This document shows, in pieces, positions 55,818-64,000 of a stretch of DNA of 64,000 bases. Location of the stretch: assembly GCF_003464595.1 (NCBI RefSeq), contig NZ_QRZF01000015.1, forward strand, positions 17,811 to 81,810, in the 5' to 3' direction. The stretch is from Bacteroides intestinalis (GTDB lineage Bacteria; Bacteroidota; Bacteroidia; Bacteroidales; Bacteroidaceae). The translations under genes were made by a program, and so were the position numbers. The notes below the pieces were generated by a model, which saw only the letters and a list, made by a program, of their open reading frames with translations, had not been told where the DNA came from and made no database searches. Each line of letters begins with the position of its first letter. Position 1 is the stretch's first letter.

Positions 55818-57683
55818 TTAATCACCCTCGTATACCAAAGGAGGAATGTTCTTTTCCGTACCAGGATACCCTTTATTCTGATTGATTATTCCCCCGGAGT
55901 TCGTATTGATTGCATACGAAGGAATAGGCCAGAATATATGGAAAGGTGAACAAGTGAAATAGTTTCCGTACGGAGTCCGTACACCTTTATTATAAAAGTC
56001 ACTGACTTCTACTACCCTGTCGTACCAGAAATTATCTTCCGTCAGCCTGTCCATCGTATATGTCTTCCCATTGTAACAAGGAATTCCTGTCCGGGCATAA
56101 ATAATAGCCATTCGCGTTAATTCCACTTTACGCGGTTCTTCATAATACAATTCTCTCGCTCTTTCATCCAATACGGCACCTATCTTTTGCTTTTCAACAT
56201 CCGCAGCCGAATACATATATTGTGCATTGGCTCTTTTCCGTATCGTATTTATATCTTCGGCAGCTTTCTGCCACTCGTCTTTCCATACATAAGCCTCTGC
56301 CCTGAGCAAATAGGTTTCAGCCAAACGGAAAATATAGAAGTCGCCCGGACCTCCCTGTGGTTGTACGCGATCAGGATCGGGATACCAGGTTTTATAATTT
56401 GGCCAGCTAAACCAGCATCTGATGGTATCATTACATAAAATGTTTCCCTGATCATTATACAGTTGAAGATTCTTCCCATACCATTCATTTCCGTTTTTCT
56501 TCAGTGCAGGATTGTTATAGACCAACATTTCCATAGTCATCCAGTTTTCATTATCTGTCCGATGCCTGTAATCTGAAAAATCTTCCATCTGGTTGATAAT
56601 CCATACACCTTTTTGTGCATACCAAGTGGGACGGATACGACTGATTCCTCTGCCGTATTTTTCCACAAGCCCGATTTCATTCTTAGCTGCATCCGACAAA
56701 CCGTTCGCTCCATTGGGCGTTTTAATAACTCCGGTTAGTCCGAAATAAGGAAGTGCATTACGCATGACATTAGTACCATTCGTATTTCCTTCCATACCAT
56801 ATCTATCGATAGTTAACAATAGACCTTCAGTATTTTCCGGCAGACTTTTATTTTCAATACGGAACATATCCCATACCACATCTTTATTGGCAATGCTCTT
56901 ATCTGATCCGAACCGTTCAGTGCAGAGTTTATGAACTCCACCGTTTATCACTTCGGTTGTAATTCGGATAGCATCATCGAATCTTCCTTCGAGTAAGTAG
57001 TACTTAGCAAGCAAATGCTTACAGGCAGCTTTGGTCACCTGTCCACCATTTACTTTATTAGCTTCGGGGACATGCTGTACGGCAAACTCCAGATCCTTTA
57101 TCATTTTCAGCCAGATGGATTCTTTTGTGGTGGTGTAATAGTCAACTTTGGGTTCGGTAAGTTCATCCAAAACCAAAGGAACATCTCCATACTGCAAGGT
57201 TTTCATATAGTAGCGATAGGCTCTTATAAAATAGGCTCCACCTAATAGCGCATTCTTCGATTCTTCCGATTTAAATGTAGCTTCATCGATTCTGTTTATA
57301 ATCGTATTGCAGTTTTTAATGTTGATAAAAGAATTATCCCAGTACCATCCGATCTTGGTATATGCCAAATCGTTGTTTTTTCCATCAGGAAGCATCTGAT
57401 TGTTCAAATCCTGCCATGGAGTCGCCTTATCGGTTGTACCGTCTACAGCTATATCCGAATATTTCATATTTGTACAGAACGGCGCTTGATCGGCACAAAA
57501 TTCTCCTCTGAAAGTCGTCATTGCTTTATCCAATACCGCTTGTAATCCAGCCTCATCAATCAATGCATTTTCAGGAGCATAAAAAGAGAGTGGCTTAGGA
57601 TCAAGGAAATCTGATCCGCATGAGCTAAACAGGCAGACAGTAAATGACAATATCGCTGTTTTATATTTTATAACGGTTTTCAT
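55818..57683 (-). CDS. SusD/RagB outer-membrane glycan-binding lipoprotein (locus C)
   Basis: Surface lipoprotein of 621 residues, lipobox CLFSSC (about 18-23), then DFLDPKPLSFYAPENALID. The C-terminal block FRLAETYLLRAEAYVWKDEW...DERARELYYEEPRKVELTRM matches the SusD of locus A closely in order and wording, so the two are paralogues and may bind related glycans. It lies 24 bases after susC and 52 bases before the sulfatase. Confidence 0.96.
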   Translation of the reverse strand: MKTVIKYKTAILSFTVCLFSSCGSDFLDPKPLSFYAPENALIDEAGLQAVLDKAMTTFRGEFCADQAPFCTNMKYSDIAVDGTTDKATPWQDLNNQMLPDGKNNDLAYTKIGWYWDNSFINIKNCNTIINRIDEATFKSEESKNALLGGAYFIRAYRYYMKTLQYGDVPLVLDELTEPKVDYYTTTKESIWLKMIKDLEFAVQHVPEANKVNGGQVTKAACKHLLAKYYLLEGRFDDAIRITTEVINGGVHKLCTERFGSDKSIANKDVVWDMFRIENKSLPENTEGLLLTIDRYGMEGNTNGTNVMRNALPYFGLTGVIKTPNGANGLSDAAKNEIGLVEKYGRGISRIRPTWYAQKGVWIINQMEDFSDYRHRTDNENWMTMEMLVYNNPALKKNGNEWYGKNLQLYNDQGNILCNDTIRCWFSWPNYKTWYPDPDRVQPQGGPGDFYIFRLAETYLLRAEAYVWKDEWQKAAEDINTIRKRANAQYMYSAADVEKQKIGAVLDERARELYYEEPRKVELTRMAIIYARTGIPCYNGKTYTMDRLTEDNFWYDRVVEVSDFYNKGVRTPYGNYFTCSPFHIFWPIPSYAINTNSGGIINQNKGYPGTEKNIPPLVYEGD

Positions 57684-57706
57684 ATCTATATAATTTGATT
57701 TAAAAC

Positions 57707-60700
57707 TTAAAGGGTCATATTTAATCCAAAAGTAAATATTCTCTGTGAACGCATTCCATCTTCGGGGTCACCGAATTTCCAGTCTTTTGCCCACATAGCT
57801 GCATTCTTTACATTCAATGTTAGTTTAAGATTGGATATAGGAGTCTTTTTCAAAAATTTGGCAGGAACCTTATAACCTAAAGCTATATTTTCCAAACGTA
57901 TATAAGACTTATCAAACCATACCGAATAATCGACTCCTTTTGCAGGTGCAGAGCGCAATCTGGCAAAATCATCCAACTGATTTTCAGGAGTCCAATAAGG
58001 AATATCCCTGGAGTTACAGCGATCTTCTATATGATCTGCATGTTTTGCCAAATTATAACTACCCTTATGTCCCCAGAGAGAATACAGAACAAAAGAGAAT
58101 TCAAAGTCATTAAACAACGTAAAAGTATTGCTCAATGTCCACGAAAAACGTGGGGTTTTATATCCCAGAAATTGCTTGTCTTCATCTGTCAACAACCCAT
58201 CATCATTTACGTCTTCCAGCCTGAAATCACCAGGTGCCTGATTCCATTTGGCAGCCTCTTCTTCTTGACCGATCTTCCAGGTTCCCAGAATCTTATAGTC
58301 CCATATCACATCTTTTGCCTGACCGATAAACCAATTATTGGTCTTGTCATCCGGTTCTTTTTGCCCTACAAAGTTACCATCTTTATCAAAAACATCATAC
58401 TTTTCACCGGTTATAGTAATAATCTTATTCCGGTTTAATGAGAAGATCAGATTGGATGTCCATTCAAAATTATGTTGTTTCATATTGGTACTGCTCAGAG
58501 AAAGTTCGAATCCCTTGTTTCTGATTTCTCCCAGATTGGCGTACACTCTTTTGTATCCCGTGATGGTAGGAAGTTCTCTGTTTACCAATACATCTGTGGT
58601 CGACATATAATAGGTTTCTACGGTTCCGTTTAAACGGCCATTAAATAGTCTGAAGTCTAAAGCCAAGTTATAAGCTCCTGTCTTTTCCCATTTAAGTTTT
58701 TTGTTTCCCATTGTATTTATTTCCAGAGTAGGAATGGTAATCGGATTTCCATTTAAATCGGTATTCAATGATTTTTCAGCAAGCATTTTAGACAAAGCTG
58801 CATAATTTGTAATGTCCCTGTTTCCATTTATTCCCCAGGATGCTCTTAACTTCAGATAATCAACAAACTTCACTTTGAAAAACTTTTCTTCTGAAATCAC
58901 CCATCCCAAAGCGGCGGCCGGGAAGGTAGCATAAGGATTGGAATATCCGAACAAAGACGATCCATCCCTTCGTACCGATAAAGTCAATAAATACTTGTTC
59001 ATGAAACCATAGTTGAGTCTGGCCATCAGGGCATTCGACGTTCTGATTTGGTCGTCACTCGATATTTCCGGTAAATTTCCTATGGACATATCATGATATC
59101 CGAGTATATCGTTCGGAGTAAAATTCTGGTTACTCATTTTCTCCGTATCATTACGGAACTTTTCTGCATTTGCCAGCAAGGTGACATCTACCTTATGTTT
59201 TTGCGCAAAAGTCTTGTTCCAGTTTATTATGTTATCGACTTGCCACTCTCTCCTCAAAGAGTTTTCACGCGAAGCACGTCCTCCGAACAACTTCCATTCC
59301 GGGTGCTCTGAAGAATCATGTATATTGTTATGATAGAAGACGAACCGGGTGGTATAGTTCACCGTATAAGTAATTCCAAATGGCAAATCCAGAGTGGCAT
59401 AGATTTTAGGGAAAAAGGTAAAATATTCCTGCTCCCGCGACCTGTATGTAGAGTTTAATAAAGGATGTTTTGCTTGATTATCATCATTGGGATATAATTT
59501 CAATGTTTCTTCATCACTTTCATAAAAGGAACTGTAAGGAGTGAGTTTGGTATACTGATCCACCTCCGCGGGAACAGAGCTTTCGTCACGGTAAGAGAAT
59601 TGGGCATTCAGACCTACTTTTAAAAAGCGGGCAGGTTTCCCTTCCAGATTCACTCTCGAACGTATGGTAGAAAATTCATCTCCCTTTACTAATGATTCAT
59701 TCGACATATATCCCAATGACCAGTAATAAGAGAAATCTTCTTTTTTCCCGGAAAGACTTATGTTATAATCCTGCCTCGGACCGTTATGAAAAATATAATC
59801 TTCCCAATCGATACTTCTTCCTGCTTTGTAATTCTCTATTTCCAATCCGGTCAGTCGCAGTCCCGACAACCAGGCATCTACCAGATTATCCGGTGTGGTA
59901 CTATGGTAGGCCATCCATTGATCCAGATATTGAGAATCTATCGTACGCGGATCATCAAAAGGACTCCAAGGCGTCTGTGGTACAGTTGCACTATATACTG
60001 ACTTAAACATATCAGAACGCCATTTGATAAATCCATCTTTATCATAAGGTTTCACCCTGTTCGCTGCAGTAGCTATACCGATACTTCCATTAAAGTTGAC
60101 AACAGGTTTTTTGGAGCTTCCTTTCTTGGTTGTAATAGCTACCACTCCATTGGTGGCTCTCGAACCATAAACCGCAGCAGAGCTTGCATCTTTCATAATA
60201 TCCAGCTTCTCAATATCATTCGGGTTTATATCTGAAATATCACCATTATAGATCACTCCATCGACAATAATCAGAGGGCTCGATCCGGCAGTCAACGTAT
60301 TGTCACCACGAATCATCATATCACTATTTCCCTTCGCAGAAACAGAGTATCCCACACTCATACCCGGAATACTGTTGCGCAATAAATCGCCAACACTGGC
60401 TGGAGTATAGTTTTGCATACTTTCCGCTTTCACCTGAGAAATAGACCCGGTTAAGTCACTTTTCTTTGCCACTCCATAGCCCACAACAACTACTTCATCC
60501 AGGATTTGTGAATCTTCCTGCAAAGTGACTGTTATATTCTGATTATTTTTTACAGGAATCTCTTGGGTAAGGTATCCGATATAAGAAATTTGTAGAACTG
60601 CATTTTCTGCAACATTCAGGGAAAAGTCTCCATCCACACTGGTGATTGTACCATTTGATGTTCCTTTTTCCATGATATTACATCCAATGACCGGCTCTCC

Positions 60701-61096
60701 GGTATTATCCTTAATGATACCCGTAATTCGCTTGCCTGTTTGCTGAGCAGCCTTAGTCTTTTCGTCTGCTTTAAAAATAACGATGTGCTTATCTTCTATT
60801 ATATATCCTAAATCCTCCCCCTTAAAAAGAGCATCCAAAATTTGGGTGATGCTGCCATTCTTAATATCAAGGGATACTTTCTTCTTCAGGTTGATTTCCT
60901 CATTGCGATACCATAAAGAATATTCTCCCTTTTGCTTGATCTGTGCCAAGGCTTCTTCTAACGTTACATTCGTTAAGTGGAGAGATAGGTTCTTTACCTG
61001 TGAATGAGCTATTTCCGTAGATGCCAAAAAGAATATAATTACAAGAAACAGATAATAAATACGACGAGGGTGTTTATTTTTTAAATTTAAATCCAT
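57707..61096 (-). CDS. SusC/RagA TonB-dependent transporter with STN domain (locus C)
   Basis: Outer-membrane importer of 1129 residues. Signal peptide (about 1-32), STN domain (about 33-112, LTNVTLEEALAQIKQKGEYSL), carboxypeptidase-regulatory-like domain (ITGIIKDNTGEPVIGCNI), SusC linker VVVGYGVAKKSDLTGSI, plug with PLIIVDGVIYNGDISDINPND, and a barrel ending QRIFTFGLNMTL. It shares many blocks with the locus A transporter, for example KDASSAAVYG and the PNDIE..D..KD series. The STN domain and the FecR gene directly upstream show ECF control. Confidence 0.97.
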   Translation of the reverse strand: MDLNLKNKHPRRIYYLFLVIIFFLASTEIAHSQVKNLSLHLTNVTLEEALAQIKQKGEYSLWYRNEEINLKKKVSLDIKNGSITQILDALFKGEDLGYIIEDKHIVIFKADEKTKAAQQTGKRITGIIKDNTGEPVIGCNIMEKGTSNGTITSVDGDFSLNVAENAVLQISYIGYLTQEIPVKNNQNITVTLQEDSQILDEVVVVGYGVAKKSDLTGSISQVKAESMQNYTPASVGDLLRNSIPGMSVGYSVSAKGNSDMMIRGDNTLTAGSSPLIIVDGVIYNGDISDINPNDIEKLDIMKDASSAAVYGSRATNGVVAITTKKGSSKKPVVNFNGSIGIATAANRVKPYDKDGFIKWRSDMFKSVYSATVPQTPWSPFDDPRTIDSQYLDQWMAYHSTTPDNLVDAWLSGLRLTGLEIENYKAGRSIDWEDYIFHNGPRQDYNISLSGKKEDFSYYWSLGYMSNESLVKGDEFSTIRSRVNLEGKPARFLKVGLNAQFSYRDESSVPAEVDQYTKLTPYSSFYESDEETLKLYPNDDNQAKHPLLNSTYRSREQEYFTFFPKIYATLDLPFGITYTVNYTTRFVFYHNNIHDSSEHPEWKLFGGRASRENSLRREWQVDNIINWNKTFAQKHKVDVTLLANAEKFRNDTEKMSNQNFTPNDILGYHDMSIGNLPEISSDDQIRTSNALMARLNYGFMNKYLLTLSVRRDGSSLFGYSNPYATFPAAALGWVISEEKFFKVKFVDYLKLRASWGINGNRDITNYAALSKMLAEKSLNTDLNGNPITIPTLEINTMGNKKLKWEKTGAYNLALDFRLFNGRLNGTVETYYMSTTDVLVNRELPTITGYKRVYANLGEIRNKGFELSLSSTNMKQHNFEWTSNLIFSLNRNKIITITGEKYDVFDKDGNFVGQKEPDDKTNNWFIGQAKDVIWDYKILGTWKIGQEEEAAKWNQAPGDFRLEDVNDDGLLTDEDKQFLGYKTPRFSWTLSNTFTLFNDFEFSFVLYSLWGHKGSYNLAKHADHIEDRCNSRDIPYWTPENQLDDFARLRSAPAKGVDYSVWFDKSYIRLENIALGYKVPAKFLKKTPISNLKLTLNVKNAAMWAKDWKFGDPEDGMRSQRIFTFGLNMTL

Positions 61097-61112
61097 ATTT
61101 TTGTATTGATTT

Positions 61113-61190
61113 TAGGTTTGTAAATCCATGAACAATTACAGACTCTAGTCTTAACTGAAGCGAAAAATGTTAGCGCATTTTTCGCTTTTT
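61113..61190 (+). ncRNA. Candidate antisense RNA opposite the susC leader (locus C)
   Basis: A -7 box TAGGTTTG (61113-61120) on the plus strand is followed by a small hairpin GACTCTAGTC (61141-61150) and then a perfect 11-bp stem: AGCGAAAAATG (61159-61169), loop of 6, CATTTTTCGCT (61176-61186), running into TTTTT. This looks like a short RNA of about 65 bases ending at an intrinsic terminator, antisense to the 5' leader of susC. DonS-type antisense RNAs occur at this place in ECF-controlled Bacteroides loci. No -33 box is seen, and the same hairpin on the minus strand could instead act in the susC leader. Confidence 0.45.
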
Positions 61191-61208
61191 CCATACTATA
61201 TTATTTCA

Positions 61209-61233
61209 TCATAGGCATTCTTTTTTAGGGTTA
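61209..61233 (-). promoter_or_regulatory. Conserved FecR-susC intergenic motif, candidate ECF sigma promoter (locus C)
   Basis: On the minus strand: TAACCCTAAAAAAGAAT then GCCTATGA. The first TAA is the FecR stop codon, and susC begins about 113 bases downstream. It is the counterpart of 16759-16783 in locus A; across 25 bases only a few positions differ. Confidence 0.5.
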
Positions 61234-62238
61234 ATAAATTCTTTTCCGAGCTCTTTTATTTTCATCTATATAGATCATATATTCTTCAATCCTGTATTTT
61301 AAACGTTTATCTGCAGTTATCACACGCAATATTTGCTCCAGATTCTCACCCCGCAGGAAGTCTCCGGTCAGAATAATATCCTCAATATTAGAAGAGGTTA
61401 TGCAAATATTTACATTGAAAATACGTTCAAGCTGTTTGACTATTTCTTTCAAAGGAAGTGCCCTGAAATAATAGATCCCGTTTCTCCACGATGTATAATG
61501 GGCAATATCCACTGTACGTGTAGTCAAAGAATGATTGTGCTTATCATAATATGCTTGTTCGCCAGGAGACAGGAAAATTCTTTTTTTCTTGTCTTCACTC
61601 TGCACCTCGACTTTTCCTTCGGATAAAGAAACCTCAATCCAATCATCTTCTTCGTATGCTTTTACATTGAATCGTGTACCCAATACTTCGACGTTAATCT
61701 GATTAGCCTTCACTATAAAAGGATGCTCGGCATCATGAGCCACCTCAAAGAAAGCTTCTCCGTTTATTTCGACTTCCCTGTTCTTGGAGACAAAAGCATT
61801 GGGATAAGTGATTGTAGTTCCGGCATTCAAAATGACTTTGCTCCCGTCGGGTAAAGTGATTGTTGATAACATACCAAATGGATTAGACATCTCTATTTGT
61901 TGACTGTTGACTTGATTGAAACCTTCTTTATATGAAAAATAACCGGTCATTCCCAATAGTATTGCAATAGAAGCGGCCACAGTGCTGATCTTTAAAAGCC
62001 GCCTGATGTACCGGCTCCTGTTTATCCGTTTATGAACTTCTTGCAAGATATAGGATTTCATTTCTTCTTCTTTCTTTTCGATTTCAGAAGAAAGTTTCAT
62101 TTCACGAATCAACTGGCGGAAACTACGATTATCATCATTAGAATGACTCCAGTCTTCTAATGCCGCTTTTTCATGATCACTGATATCATGAATTAATTCA
62201 TTTCGTAGAATATCAATAGGGTTGTTTTCCTCGCTCAT
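61231..62238 (-). CDS. FecR family anti-sigma factor (locus C)
   Basis: Inner-membrane anti-sigma regulator of 335 residues. Cytoplasmic part about 1-80, membrane segment about 82-102, then the FecR domain with VEINGEAFFEVAHDAEHPFIV and EVLGTRFNVKAYEEDDWIEVSLSEGKVEV, and a C-terminal STN-binding part (FNVNICITSSNIEDIILTGDFL). It lies 74 bases after the sigma gene and just ahead of the motif leading to susC, so the sigma-FecR pair and the susC operon are arranged in a row. Confidence 0.94.
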   Translation of the reverse strand: MSEENNPIDILRNELIHDISDHEKAALEDWSHSNDDNRSFRQLIREMKLSSEIEKKEEEMKSYILQEVHKRINRSRYIRRLLKISTVAASIAILLGMTGYFSYKEGFNQVNSQQIEMSNPFGMLSTITLPDGSKVILNAGTTITYPNAFVSKNREVEINGEAFFEVAHDAEHPFIVKANQINVEVLGTRFNVKAYEEDDWIEVSLSEGKVEVQSEDKKKRIFLSPGEQAYYDKHNHSLTTRTVDIAHYTSWRNGIYYFRALPLKEIVKQLERIFNVNICITSSNIEDIILTGDFLRGENLEQILRVITADKRLKYRIEEYMIYIDENKRARKRIY

Positions 62239-62312
62239 AATTAATTGTTTCTAAACTGAGGAGTAAGCTTGATGGGATTTCATTTAAAAGAGATCCCGTA
62301 TTTTTAAATTCT

Positions 62313-62942
62313 TTAACTAATGGAAGAGAAAAAGAAAGACCATAATAGAGAAAGAGTCAAGTCCGGATAATATGGTTTTATTTGCTTGATAATCTTTTCT
62401 ATAGCAATTTTCATTTGTACGCGCACCGTATTTTCCGAGATGCAAAGTCTCTCTGCTATTTCTTTGGGTTTTAATTGCTCCTGACGAGCCATAAGAAATA
62501 TCAAACGGCATTTCTCAGGCAATTCGCCAATAATCTTTCCCAAGAGCTGCTCCATTTCTTTATAAGAGATCTTATCATAGGGAGATTCTTCTTCTGTGAT
62601 TTCCAGTTGGACAGGTAATTCATCCAATGAGACACGGTTTTGCCTGCCATTTTTCTTACTGTAACGGGTAACTTCGTTTCTTACGGATATAAATAAATAA
62701 GCTTCCAGGTTTTCTATATCCTTTAGGCGTTTGCGCGATTGCCATACTGCAAAGAAAACATCAGCAACTACTTCCCGACAAGATTCTGTGTCTTTCAGAA
62801 AATAGTAAGTATAGCGAAATACCTGGTCATAATACATCTCATAGAACATATTGAATGCCAATGTATTTTCCTCTTGAATCATTGTTAAGAGGCTACGGAT
62901 ATCTTCTGTGTCTTTCACCGATTCTAAAATCATTTTTTTCAT
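62313..62942 (-). CDS. ECF RNA polymerase sigma factor (locus C)
   Basis: ECF sigma factor of 209 residues; a second ATG at codon 4 is possible. Region 2: NTLAFNMFYEMYYDQVFRYTYYFLKD and CREVVADVFFAVWQSRKRL. Region 4: PEKCRLIFLMARQEQLKPKEIAERLCIS with ENTVRVQMKIAIEKIIKQI. Presumed partner of the FecR at 61231. The C terminus is hydrophobic (LSLLWSFFFSSIS), which is unusual for a soluble sigma factor but is seen in some Bacteroides ECF proteins. Confidence 0.93.
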   Translation of the reverse strand: MKKMILESVKDTEDIRSLLTMIQEENTLAFNMFYEMYYDQVFRYTYYFLKDTESCREVVADVFFAVWQSRKRLKDIENLEAYLFISVRNEVTRYSKKNGRQNRVSLDELPVQLEITEEESPYDKISYKEMEQLLGKIIGELPEKCRLIFLMARQEQLKPKEIAERLCISENTVRVQMKIAIEKIIKQIKPYYPDLTLSLLWSFFFSSIS

Positions 62943-62993
62943 TTCATACTATTCCATACAACTATTCAGGAATCAATGACTGAATCTGAGAGA

Positions 62994-63025
62994 CAAAGAT
63001 ATAACTGTTTATCTTTGCCTCCAAA
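62994..63025 (-). promoter_or_regulatory. Bacteroides promoter for the ECF sigma gene of locus C
   Basis: On the minus strand TTTG (63025-63022), a 20-base spacer and TATCTTTG (63001-62994) match the housekeeping promoter. The leader before the ATG is about 45 bases. Confidence 0.7.
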
Positions 63026-63110
63026 TTTAATTTATGTGAATTCAATCGTCCGTGGATAGTATTCACTGAAAAAGACAGCAGATTCAGTGCGCTGTAATTC
63101 GATTATTTTA

Positions 63111-63325
63111 TATATTTGTGCAGTCGTAAACACGACTATGATTTTACATATTAAAGAAAAAGCGTTTAGCTGATTCTTGTGCTGGAGAAAAGTCGAAAAA
63201 TTTGAGTGCACATGGAACAGACTATACGCCTCACCGTTATATGCGGTAGGCGTTTCCTGTTTGTGCACAAGGGCTTCGACTCCCTCTCCGGCGGATAGGC
63301 AAATGCTTACCGCTTTTTTTATGCT
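63111..63325 (+). ncRNA. Probable structured non-coding RNA with intrinsic terminator
   Basis: A -7 box TATATTTG (63111-63118) is followed by a hairpin AGTCGT-aaac-ACGACT (63122-63137). Then comes a long rod-like fold: GCTGGAGA with TCTCCGGC, AGTCGAA with TTCGACT, GTGCACA with TGTGCAC, ACAG with CTGT, and an apical CGCCT...AGGCG stem. A final hairpin, GCGG...CCGC, runs into seven T residues near 63320. The nested pairings over about 120 bases strongly suggest an RNA of about 200 bases. I cannot name its family. Open reading frames on either strand here (63032-63478 minus, 63177-63584 plus) look like chance frames over the structure. Confidence 0.65.
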
Positions 63326-63623
63326 TATCAGACAACATTGGACGGGAGCAGTAAAAAACTCTTTTAACCTCAAAGGCAAGTCAAATCGGGTAGATGTGGA
63401 TACCGGACGGCTGAGAAGCCGAAAACGTAACATGAATATGTTACTACTTGCCTTTGACAAAAGAGGACGGACAAACAAAACTAAATATCAATGGGATACA
63501 TATCCAGCCTTCTACATCACAAAATATCAAAGCCTATCAATTATGAATGAAAGATTGCTAACGGGATTCTTGTTAGTTTATTGATAATCAACCAATAGCA
63601 TTTACCGACGATTTACTATTAGA

Positions 63624-63755
63624 TGTAAAAGCATTTACTGCCGTATGTAACGGCCTTTACCCCTTATTGTAACGACCTTTACCTCGGCATGTAACGGTCT
63701 TTACCTCAGCATGTAAATGGAGTTACCGTGTGGGGTTACTAAAGTTACCATTTGG
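63624..63755. repeat. Tandem array of six 22-bp units
   Basis: Units begin every 22 bases at 63624, 63646, 63668, 63690, 63712 and 63734. The core is TGTAACGGYCTTTACC with six variable bases; GTAA and TTAC make an internal dyad. The last two units are degenerate (TGTAAATGGAGTTACC, GGTTACTAAAGTTACC). The period equals that of the array at 44218, and both start with TGTAA. 63326-63620 holds no gene I can support. Confidence 0.85.
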
Positions 63756-63850
63756 AGTAAACTGAACTTCCATGCAAGGAAACAACTGTGTACATATAAA
63801 GGTGAAGTAAGATAATTCATATCGAAAAAGAAATGAACTAAATGCTGATA

Positions 63851-63958
63851 ATAATTTAGGCGCGGATTACGCGGATTACACGGATTAAAGGCTACGCTAT
63901 AACATTGTACTACAGAAAAAGAATCCGTGTAATCCGCGTAATCCGCGCCTAAAATTAT
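63851..63958. repeat. Long near-perfect inverted repeat built from 9-bp units
   Basis: The left arm (63851-63886) and right arm (63922-63958) are complementary over 36 bases with a single one-base bulge, around a 35-base loop. The arms consist of 9-base units GGATTACGC and GGATTACAC. It has the same design, unit length and loop size as the repeat at 45946-46043. No gene overlaps it. Confidence 0.88.
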
Positions 63959-64000
63959 ATTCATAACCCGAAAGACACGAGCTAATTTATTGTTTTTTAG

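Noticed and set aside
63032..63478. 148-residue minus-strand ORF
   Set aside because: Covers the structured RNA and its promoter; composition is not like the neighbouring genes and no domain is seen.
63177..63584. 135-residue plus-strand ORF
   Set aside because: Runs through the rod-like RNA fold and its terminator; more likely a chance frame over a non-coding RNA.
63701..63964. 87-residue minus-strand ORF
   Set aside because: Made of the 22-bp array and the 9-bp-unit inverted repeat (repeated CNPRNPR in the translation).

Overview
This 64-kb window reads as a chromosomal segment of a gut Bacteroides. The evidence is three SusC/SusD glycan-uptake loci, two ECF sigma/FecR anti-sigma pairs, many secreted glycosidases, and promoters of the Bacteroides type (-7 box TAnnTTTG, sometimes with a -33 TTTG). 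I do not assign a species. I saw no tRNA, rRNA, insertion sequence, phage gene or CRISPR array.

Layout. 1-4476 (minus): a short glycosidase unit of SGNH esterase, GH92 mannosidase and GH20 hexosaminidase, the last cut by the window edge. 4607-6508 (plus): a secreted thioredoxin-like protein. 6614-18611: polysaccharide locus A, with GH109-like, GH2, GH105, SusD, SusC and FecR on the minus strand and the ECF sigma gene diverging on the plus strand. 18736-22476 (plus): a BlaI repressor, an unusual BlaR-type M56 sensor with two TonB C-terminal domains, and a second thioredoxin-like protein. 22559-29616 (minus): a housekeeping run in transcription order mnmA, S8 protease, xseA, xseB, ilvE, trmB, mrp. 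29700-33098: a metallophosphoesterase, an OprP-type porin and an unrecognised gene. 33155-39356: thiamine genes, with a TPP riboswitch ahead of thiE, thiC and a Thi4-type thiazole synthase, then a beta-propeller lipoprotein, then a ThiE-like protein and thiD on the minus strand. 39365-45875: an oxidoreductase, a DUF3857 protein, a GH28, a metallophosphoesterase and ispF. 46063-53950: locus B, with a histidine phosphatase, SusD, SusC and a SusR-like membrane regulator. 54150-62942: locus C, with sulfatase, SusD, SusC, FecR and ECF sigma. 62943-64000: no convincing protein gene, but a probable structured RNA, a 22-bp tandem array and a long inverted repeat.

How the parts work together. Loci A and C are paralogous. 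Their SusC proteins carry the extra N-terminal STN domain that signals to FecR, and both have the same roughly 25-bp motif between FecR and susC. Locus B lacks the STN domain and is probably controlled by its SusR-like regulator. The BlaI promoter and the promoter of the thioredoxin gene 14 kb away carry nearly the same 15-bp palindrome at the same position on the -7 box, which suggests one small regulon. The thiamine genes supply the pyrimidine (ThiC, ThiD), the thiazole (Thi4 instead of ThiG/ThiH) and the coupling step (ThiE).

Most notable for follow-up are the shared BlaI-type operator, the BlaR/TonB fusion, the candidate antisense RNA in locus C, the structured RNA near 63.2 kb, and several families of phased intergenic repeats (22-bp arrays, and 8- or 9-bp units arranged as long hairpins).
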